DNA from: a virus
Direction: 5' to 3' (one strand)
Virus record (IMG/VR): IMGVR_UViG_3300042890_001557
Coordinates: 1-46,943 of that record
Length of the DNA: 46,943 bases
Shown here: in pieces, positions 41,060 to 46,943 of the stretch
Layout of the letters: every line of letters begins with the position of its first letter
Position numbering within the stretch: position 1 is the first letter of the stretch
Made by a program: the position numbers and the translations under genes
The notes under the pieces: model-generated
The model's database searches: none
What the model was told of the DNA's origin: nothing
Seen by the model: only the letters and a program-made list of their open reading frames with translations

Positions 41060-43960
41060 ATGATTAGCACCGTATCCCTTTCGTTTGATTTAACGTATGT
41101 TGATCCCATTACGGGGACAGTTATACCGCGATGCGTTGTCACCGATTCAACCGACTATGGAGCATTGTTTTCCGTGTCAACCCAACAAGCTAAGGGATAC
41201 GGTGTTCTCACTTTTAATGGAGATATAGTTCAAGCAAAAGATAGTCCTTTAGATCCTCTTATAGACCTTGAAACTGGAGATACAACTGGTTTTATTGACC
41301 TTCCACTTGACAATAACGGTAACGTGGCAAATGGCATATACGGGTTTGAGTACGTATTAAGATTAGACAGTTCAGGGTCTCCTTTGGCGTCTGGAACAAT
41401 TACAGGAACTACAACTTTAACATCTCCTTCTGAATGGCTTTTTGATGTTCTACCGGTTGGCAGTTCTATAGATGCTGGTTCTAGCACGAATAATAACGTG
41501 TCAGCAATATCGGTAGTAGGCTCAGACGCTGTAATTACTTTGGGTACAGCAACCACCAATGGTTTTACCCTTATTTACGCAAACAATGTAGAGTCTCCTC
41601 AGTTTAGCGCGACTTACCCTTACTCAGGATGTACGCAAACAACAGCTGATGTAGGCTTCATATACGACTGCGAGTACGGAAACAGCGGAACCTGGTCTGT
41701 ATCTAACGCAACGGTTCTTGGAGCAACCGAGATTGTAACGAGTCTTAACTGCGTAATAAACTACCCGTCTTGGACATCTTCAAATCCATTGTTTAACCCA
41801 CAGGTAATTACTACAGTTTTACCTTACCCAACATTGCCTGGAGATAACACTCCTTTGGCAACGGGTACTTATAGCGTGTCTTTATCACAGCAGATTCAGC
41901 AAACTCAAGCCTCAGGTCTTGTTGTTCTTTACAACAATTCTGTGATTAAGGAGTTTGCAGTAAGCTGCGCTGGAAGTTTGTGCGGGCTTACCCCCTGCAT
42001 GGAAAACCTTCGTGCGGCACACGCGACAGAACTTGTTCGAAACAGAATTTCTAAGTATCAAGTGTTTGTAGACAACGTAGCCCTTTATTACATAGAGGCC
42101 ATGAACTACAGATCTTGCGGCGAGCTTGATAGATACCGAGACACAATCAACCTCATACAAGCTCAATTAGACGCCTCAGGATGCGACTGTGCTTGCTGTG
42201 ATGACAACTCTTACTATTGGGTATCAAACAATTCAGCCAACTCAATAATCGACGAGATTTTAGCCAACTTCCAATTCCGCTTGTACACAGGCCCAGGCGC
42301 TCCAAGCGCTTCAGAGGTCGGAGTTGAGTTAGGCGCTCTTTGGCAAGACACTACAACTGGTATTCTTTATCGCTGCACATTGGCCACGCCAGGTAGCTTG
42401 ACTTGGGCTTTGTATTACGATCCTTCAGTTGTGTATCCTACGGGAGCGGCTAATGGTTTGTCTATTTCGGGAAGCGACGTGGTTCTTGGGGGTTCTTTGA
42501 CTGGAAATACTACCATTGATTTAAACACAAGAAAATTAACTTTTTTAGGGACAACTGGAGATGTTGAGATTTTATCGACTATTGGAACTGCTTTAAGCGT
42601 AGAAGGTACTTCAAACGCTCTTGATATTCTTGCGACCACAAACACAGCAGCTACACTTCAAGTGGAAAGAGTTACAGATAACGACGTGGCCACAAACTTA
42701 GTTTTAAGAACAAGTGTCAGCGGAGGTGTTGGGGCGAATGGACTCGGTTCTTCAATAGAGTTTAAATCAGAAGGTGCTGCCACCACGATTACAACATCAT
42801 CTATTGAAAGTGTAGTCACTAACGCATCAACCCAAAGAGGTGAACTGAAGTTTAACGTAAAGGCTGGAGGACCTAATGTTGCCAATTCATTTACCCTCAA
42901 CGATGACTTGTCAGCTACCCTTCCTTTTTATGGAGACGGAAACTACACAGGTTCGCCTACTTATTATTTAGGTGTTGACGTAGACGGAAATGTTATTGAG
43001 AGTAATCCTGTAACGAGCGCATCAAACGGCTTATCCGTTTCAGGAAATGATGTAGTTATTGGTGGCTCTTTAGATGCCGCCACCACGATTGATTTAAGTA
43101 CTCAAGACCTAACCTTTTCCGATGGAAACGTTTTGTTTTCTGGAACAGGAACTCAAAAAGTTACGCTATCTTCTACATCAAACACCTTACAGGTAACTGG
43201 AGGCGTTGGCGCCGTTTCTATTGACGGAACGACAAACGCTCTTGACGCTACATCAACCACGAACACAGCTGCGCGACTTACTGTAAACACAACCACAAAC
43301 AACGCGGCTGCTACTAACTTAAGCTTAAGAACGACTGTTGACGGAGGCAGTGGAGATGACGGCGTTGGTTCTTCTATTCAGTTTGCAACAGAGTCAAGCG
43401 CTGGTACTCCTGTTACAACGGCTTCTATAGAAAGCGTTTTGGTTAGCGCCACGTCTCCTGTACAAGCGAATTTAAACTTTAAGACAAGATCAAGTTCAAG
43501 TTCATCGCTTCTTGATAGATTGACTCTTAATTCAGACGGCTCTGCTACATTGCCTTCCTATGGCGGTGGAACCATTACAGGAACTCCAGCTCACTCTTTG
43601 AGTGTTGACTCTTCAGGCAATGTTATTGAAACTACTCTTGTTCCAAAAGTTTACGCTGCCAAGATTACAAAGACAAATCCTGTTACTTATGTCTTGACGC
43701 CAGCCATCAATACTACTGGAGGTACCTTGACATTAACCTATTCAGGTGCTAGTACTTCATATGTATTAACCTCATCAAACGGCGCATTTACAACAGGTAA
43801 GACATTTGCTTTCTGTACGTTAACCGTAACCGAAAATGGCGCATTTGGAGTGTTTGAGGGTAGCCCCACACAGCTGATACTTCAAACCGTATCAACCGCC
43901 TTCCCTACGGGATATGACGGGCTGGAGAATGCATATATAAAGATTGAAATCTACCCATAA
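41060..43960 (+). CDS. Large repetitive fibre or head-appendage protein
   Basis: A 966-residue protein. Residues 1-310 are beta-rich with several small domains. Residues 315-390 form a helical, Cys-rich segment (AHATELVRNRISKYQVFVDNVALYY; CDCACCDD). Residues 466-656 and 657-858 are two copies of one long fibre module that share GLSISGSDVVLGGSL, TTIDL, SNALD, NTAA, LRT, TASIES and GNVIE. A short C-terminal domain follows. Its place just behind the capsid gene suggests a capsid fibre or a tail fibre anchored near the neck. Confidence 0.75.
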   Translation: MISTVSLSFDLTYVDPITGTVIPRCVVTDSTDYGALFSVSTQQAKGYGVLTFNGDIVQAKDSPLDPLIDLETGDTTGFIDLPLDNNGNVANGIYGFEYVLRLDSSGSPLASGTITGTTTLTSPSEWLFDVLPVGSSIDAGSSTNNNVSAISVVGSDAVITLGTATTNGFTLIYANNVESPQFSATYPYSGCTQTTADVGFIYDCEYGNSGTWSVSNATVLGATEIVTSLNCVINYPSWTSSNPLFNPQVITTVLPYPTLPGDNTPLATGTYSVSLSQQIQQTQASGLVVLYNNSVIKEFAVSCAGSLCGLTPCMENLRAAHATELVRNRISKYQVFVDNVALYYIEAMNYRSCGELDRYRDTINLIQAQLDASGCDCACCDDNSYYWVSNNSANSIIDEILANFQFRLYTGPGAPSASEVGVELGALWQDTTTGILYRCTLATPGSLTWALYYDPSVVYPTGAANGLSISGSDVVLGGSLTGNTTIDLNTRKLTFLGTTGDVEILSTIGTALSVEGTSNALDILATTNTAATLQVERVTDNDVATNLVLRTSVSGGVGANGLGSSIEFKSEGAATTITTSSIESVVTNASTQRGELKFNVKAGGPNVANSFTLNDDLSATLPFYGDGNYTGSPTYYLGVDVDGNVIESNPVTSASNGLSVSGNDVVIGGSLDAATTIDLSTQDLTFSDGNVLFSGTGTQKVTLSSTSNTLQVTGGVGAVSIDGTTNALDATSTTNTAARLTVNTTTNNAAATNLSLRTTVDGGSGDDGVGSSIQFATESSAGTPVTTASIESVLVSATSPVQANLNFKTRSSSSSSLLDRLTLNSDGSATLPSYGGGTITGTPAHSLSVDSSGNVIETTLVPKVYAAKITKTNPVTYVLTPAINTTGGTLTLTYSGASTSYVLTSSNGAFTTGKTFAFCTLTVTENGAFGVFEGSPTQLILQTVSTAFPTGYDGLENAYIKIEIYP
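42455..43633 (+). repeat. Internal duplication within the fibre gene
   Basis: The two modules start at 42455 and 43028, 573 bp (191 codons) apart. They are similar in protein but well diverged in DNA, so the duplication is old and maintained. Confidence 0.7.
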
Positions 43961-44715
43961 TGATCACTAACCTAGGTCAGATATATGAAGAGTTGCTCTT
44001 CCGCGCGGGTAAAGACTTGCGCGGAGGATATGTAACTCCCGAAACCTTCAACAAGGGAATCAAGACGGTTAACCAGCGATATTTGAACCGTCTAGTTGAC
44101 CTTTTTGAAAAGAACCGGGAGATTACGAGCGACCTTCAGCCGTTTATCAAGACCTTGGGAAGCCCTCAATACCCTGCCATGAGTTTCACTCCTGTGTTTG
44201 CGGGAGATCCAAAGAAGGGAGGTTACGCGGACATCCCGGTGGATATTTGGTACGAGGCGTCTTCTAGTTATCTTGAGTTATTAAACGTAAACTGCGGGTC
44301 GGAGGCCAACTACAGAAGCGTAGAGTTTGTGAGTCAGCACCAATACGATGCTAAGATGAGGAACTCTATCATTAGCCCTGTAGACAATCCAGAGGAGAAT
44401 GACCCAATCCTTGTCACACGAAACGACAAGTATTTCATTTATCCATACCTCCAACGCATCACGTTTACCTACATAAGAACTCCAAATATTCCTTACTTCG
44501 ACTACGACATTGTTAACGGAGTTGCCGTATATTTACCTCCGGGAAGCGTACACACCAATAGTAGCGTCGCGCCTGCTGGTACGGAGAGTTTGAGCGTTGA
44601 GTTTGAATATCCTGAGAGCTGCGTAGACCACTTGATTGACATGATTAAGACATACGTTGGTATTGGTAACGAGAACCAGTGGAACATTCAGACCCAAATG
44701 CCAAGTAAGGTATGA
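43960..44715 (+). CDS. Neck / tail structural protein (ring type)
   Basis: A 251-residue protein, coupled to the fibre gene by TAATG. Regions such as KYFIYPYLQRITFTYIRTPNIPYFDYDI and SVEFEYPESCVDHLIDMIKTYVGIG match a recurring pattern in phage neck proteins ('YP....ITF.YIR.P..P.......EYPE......I'). With the next two genes it forms the usual series that closes the head and builds the tail tube. Exact ring position unknown. Confidence 0.6.
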   Translation: MITNLGQIYEELLFRAGKDLRGGYVTPETFNKGIKTVNQRYLNRLVDLFEKNREITSDLQPFIKTLGSPQYPAMSFTPVFAGDPKKGGYADIPVDIWYEASSSYLELLNVNCGSEANYRSVEFVSQHQYDAKMRNSIISPVDNPEENDPILVTRNDKYFIYPYLQRITFTYIRTPNIPYFDYDIVNGVAVYLPPGSVHTNSSVAPAGTESLSVEFEYPESCVDHLIDMIKTYVGIGNENQWNIQTQMPSKV

Positions 44716-45317
44716 TAACAAAACGCCAAGCAATAGAGCTCATACAGCACAGGTTGACTGGAGGGGACACCCCAGAGGACTTGCGCCGTCTGTATCCACG
44801 CTCGGTCATTTCTCGCGTGATAAACCTAGCCCTTGCGGACATCGTAAGCGCCAACCCATACGACGCAAGTGACATGGCGGTTCCATACGTTTTTACTCCG
44901 GCAACGGACGCTAACGGACACTACGTGACTCTAAACCCACAGCCTGTGGCGGGGTCACTTGCCATATTCACGGTGACAGACGAGGGTACAGGAAGCAACG
45001 AGTATATTGTACAGACCAAGGCTGAAGCAAATGCCATGAAGGTGTTGCGCGGGGCAAACAGCTCTGCGGCTATTCTCTACAATAACAAGCTCCGCTTCAA
45101 CAAGAGACCCGAAGGAGACGTAACAGTTGTTATGGTCCCCAACGTGTACCAGATGGCTGACGATGACGTGTTGATTATACCATACAGCGAGACAGGTCGT
45201 GGAGAGGTTATGCTCTTGCAGGCCTGCATGCAGATACTCACAACACAGCAGTTCCAAGACGACTTGAATAACGACTCGGTTGACGGACAAAACATGCAAA
45301 ATCAAGTTAGTCAATGA
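44712..45317 (+). CDS. Neck / tail structural protein
   Basis: A 201-residue protein coupled by ATGA on both sides. It has a helical start (RQAIELIQHRLTGGDTPEDLRRLYPRSVISRVINLALADIV), then a beta-rich middle and a Gln-rich C-terminus (LLQACMQILTTQQFQDDLNND). The architecture parallels the preceding and following genes, which suggests a related ring or connector subunit. Specific family not recognised. Confidence 0.55.
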   Translation: MITKRQAIELIQHRLTGGDTPEDLRRLYPRSVISRVINLALADIVSANPYDASDMAVPYVFTPATDANGHYVTLNPQPVAGSLAIFTVTDEGTGSNEYIVQTKAEANAMKVLRGANSSAAILYNNKLRFNKRPEGDVTVVMVPNVYQMADDDVLIIPYSETGRGEVMLLQACMQILTTQQFQDDLNNDSVDGQNMQNQVSQ

Positions 45318-46045
45318 CGATCAAGAACATAAAATATATCGCCACTTCAGCCCTATACCGTTTGGGAAAGAACCCGACGGGTCGTGAGCTGAACTGGATG
45401 GTGCAGGTGGCCATTGACTACCTGAGCGAGAAGTCTCCATTAGACGGCAACGTGTCGCTGAGAACAATTTATGGAAAGATTGACACCGGGGCGCGGGTGT
45501 TCACCATGCCTGGGGACTGCATGAGGATTACCAAGGTTGGACTCAAGTCCGGCCGTCGCATTTGGACCCTGACTCCGGACACATCCTTGACTTATCCTGA
45601 GGAGTTCTTTCAGTGCGAAAGCGACAAGACCGATCCCGTAATTGCGGACGGTCTTTTTCCTTATGGATACTTCGGCTTCTTTTACAACCAGACCCAGTTC
45701 GGTTTGGGAGGCGGACGAAATCAGAACTACTACCGAATAGACGGCAACAACATCATTTTCGACCACAACATCCCAGACGGGCAGTTAGTGATCGAATACT
45801 TCTCAAACGGATCGGACGTTAACGAGAACAGTCTCATTGACACGGCATACGCCGAGCCATTTCGTTTGTATTTGATGACAGAATATTGCTTGCATAAGGG
45901 CAACGCATTAGACCGCTCGAAGTTTAAAGAGTTACAGATGCAGTACGAGGCAGCCCAGTGGAGTGCCAACATTTTAGTTAAGGCCCCACGACTGAGTGAG
46001 ATGATTGACGCGCTTGCACAAAGCTCATCGCTTAACCTAGGATAA
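45314..46045 (+). CDS. Tail-tube / head-completion protein, P22 gp4-like candidate
   Basis: A 243-residue protein starting MTIKNIKYIATSALYRLG. It has IDYLSEKSPLDGNVSLRTIYGKIDTGARVFTMPGDCMRITKVGLKSG, and later VIEYFSNGSDVNENSLIDTAYAEPFRLYLMTEYCLHKG and a helical C-terminus. Such helix-sheet-helix proteins next to a stabilisation gene are the podovirus head-completion or ring proteins. It is linked to both neighbours by 4- and 1-base overlaps. Assignment is by architecture and context. Confidence 0.6.
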   Translation: MTIKNIKYIATSALYRLGKNPTGRELNWMVQVAIDYLSEKSPLDGNVSLRTIYGKIDTGARVFTMPGDCMRITKVGLKSGRRIWTLTPDTSLTYPEEFFQCESDKTDPVIADGLFPYGYFGFFYNQTQFGLGGGRNQNYYRIDGNNIIFDHNIPDGQLVIEYFSNGSDVNENSLIDTAYAEPFRLYLMTEYCLHKGNALDRSKFKELQMQYEAAQWSANILVKAPRLSEMIDALAQSSSLNLG

Positions 46046-46943
46046 TGGATTTCAACGAGATAATAACATTTGAGGGTGGTATAAACACCGACGACACACC
46101 ACAGGGTGTGCCTAAGGGCGACTATCGTGACTTTTCATATTGTCGCCTTGGTTACAATTCTGGTAACGCCTTTGCTGTGGAGACCTCTTCGGGAACCGTT
46201 GAGATTACCAATGATGATATTGAGCCTGAAGACAAGGTTCTTGGTGCTACGCAGTGGTTGAAGGAGAACGCAATTGTTTACTTTATTTATAAGGACACAG
46301 GTATCCATGAGATCTGGGTCTACTACATCTCAACTCAGACCCATTTATTGGTTGTCCAAGATGCGGTGTTGAACTTCAGTCCTGACTGGCCAATCTTCCA
46401 CGCCAACGTGGTAGACGACATCTTAAAGTGGACTGACGGACGCTGGAACCCGGACATGTACGACGCGACCGGAACCCGTCTTTTCAACCCGCCGTATCAG
46501 ATCAATTTACGTAAGGCCATAGAAGGCTTTTACACAATTATAGACCTTCAGACCATAGACGCGATTAAGTGGCCAATGGAGCCACCTATTGTGAGCTACT
46601 TCACAGACACAACCCGCAACGACAACAAGCTGCGCGGGAAACTGTTTAAGTTTATCGTTCAACCGATATATGAAAACGGCGAGATTGGTGTCTGGTCGAT
46701 GTATTCTAACTTGGCACTTCCCGACCAGTCTGAGCTTGTTAGCGGAACTAACTGGGTGTTTCTTAACAACGACAACGTGATTAGGATCCAGTTCGATACG
46801 GGTCCAAAGGTTGTCAGAGGGTTTAACATAGCCGTTCAACAGTACGACAAGGAATCGTTCGGCACAGTGCCTCCGTTTGGGGTGTTTTTGCAGTTAGACA
46901 AGATCCAAGACAGCATTGGAGACAACGCGTTTCACACGATCAA
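46045..46943 (+). CDS. Tail stabilisation / tubular protein (3' end cut)
   Basis: The gene begins at ATG 46045, one base before the previous stop ends (TAATG), and stays open to the window edge (299 codons seen). The sequence GGINTDDTPQGVPKGDYRDF and the block DILKWTDGRWNP ... LFNPPYQINLRKA resemble the 'xxWTDGxNPPxxI' motif of tail tubular and stabilisation proteins in podoviruses and crAss-like phages. Beta-propeller-like repeats follow. It would attach the tail to the portal. Confidence 0.65.
   Translation, partial: MDFNEIITFEGGINTDDTPQGVPKGDYRDFSYCRLGYNSGNAFAVETSSGTVEITNDDIEPEDKVLGATQWLKENAIVYFIYKDTGIHEIWVYYISTQTHLLVVQDAVLNFSPDWPIFHANVVDDILKWTDGRWNPDMYDATGTRLFNPPYQINLRKAIEGFYTIIDLQTIDAIKWPMEPPIVSYFTDTTRNDNKLRGKLFKFIVQPIYENGEIGVWSMYSNLALPDQSELVSGTNWVFLNNDNVIRIQFDTGPKVVRGFNIAVQQYDKESFGTVPPFGVFLQLDKIQDSIGDNAFHTI

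Noticed and set aside
1-46943. Integrase, repressor and attachment site (temperate lifestyle)
   Set aside because: No integrase, excisionase or CI-like repressor was recognised in the visible part; a lytic phage is more likely, but the genome is incomplete here.

Overview
The window is part of the genome of a tailed, probably short-tailed (podovirus-like), double-stranded DNA bacteriophage. The host is most likely a member of the Bacteroidota. The reason is seen in the sequence: gene starts are repeatedly preceded by the Bacteroidota sigma-factor motif TAnnTTTG, often with TTTG or TTG about 19-20 bases upstream, while Shine-Dalgarno sequences are nearly absent. Several of these -7 boxes end only 3-6 bases before the start codon, so some mRNAs should be almost leaderless. 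Both window ends cut a gene (an internal-virion-type protein at the left, a tail/neck protein at the right), so this is a fragment of a larger phage genome.

Layout. (1) 1-8400, + strand: the end of a large internal protein, a small regulatory-RNA-like intergenic region, a run of tail-fibre/appendage genes, then a membrane protein (candidate holin) and a signal-bearing peptidoglycan hydrolase. (2) 8464-9193, - strand: two overlapping membrane-anchored coiled-coil genes that look like a spanin pair. (3) 9242-18419, mostly - strand: a homing-type HNH gene, PD-(D/E)XK nucleases, NinG- and NinB-like recombination proteins, an alpha/beta-hydrolase-like protein, membrane proteins, and about twenty small unknown accessory proteins. 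(4) 18435-19950: 1.5 kb without a convincing gene, holding two tRNA-like minihelices, a structured leader, promoters and a 31-bp-spaced repeat array. (5) 19951-21706, + strand: a cassette of small, mostly very basic proteins ending in a terminator. (6) 21773-30391, - strand: small accessory genes, a metallopeptidase-like protein, a metallophosphoesterase, then the replication module (a protein carrying only the DnaA DNA-binding domain, SSB, a primase-helicase fusion, and a lambda-O/DnaT-like initiator whose own gene contains an iteron plus AT-rich origin-like segment). (7) 30468-46943, + strand: morphogenesis operon with two GroES-like genes, a candidate small terminase, large terminase, portal, scaffold, major capsid, a large repetitive fibre, and neck/tail genes.

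How it works together. A divergent promoter pair at 30396-30463 separates the leftward replication genes from the rightward head genes. The initiator gene sits behind a long structured leader with an intrinsic terminator directly before its start codon and two hairpin loops that are perfectly complementary, which suggests regulated transcription termination of replication functions. A second divergent zone near 18.7-19.9 kb separates the leftward accessory block from the rightward basic-protein cassette. Lysis genes converge at a shared terminator at 8.4 kb.

Most interesting signals: the conditional-terminator leader at 30.06-30.20 kb, lambda-like iterons inside the initiator gene, two anticodon-less tRNA-like elements around 18.15-18.51 kb, a pseudoknot-capable RNA at 12.38-12.48 kb, and extensive overprinting in the lysis genes and at 23 kb. 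All functional names are from reading motifs by eye; no database search was possible.
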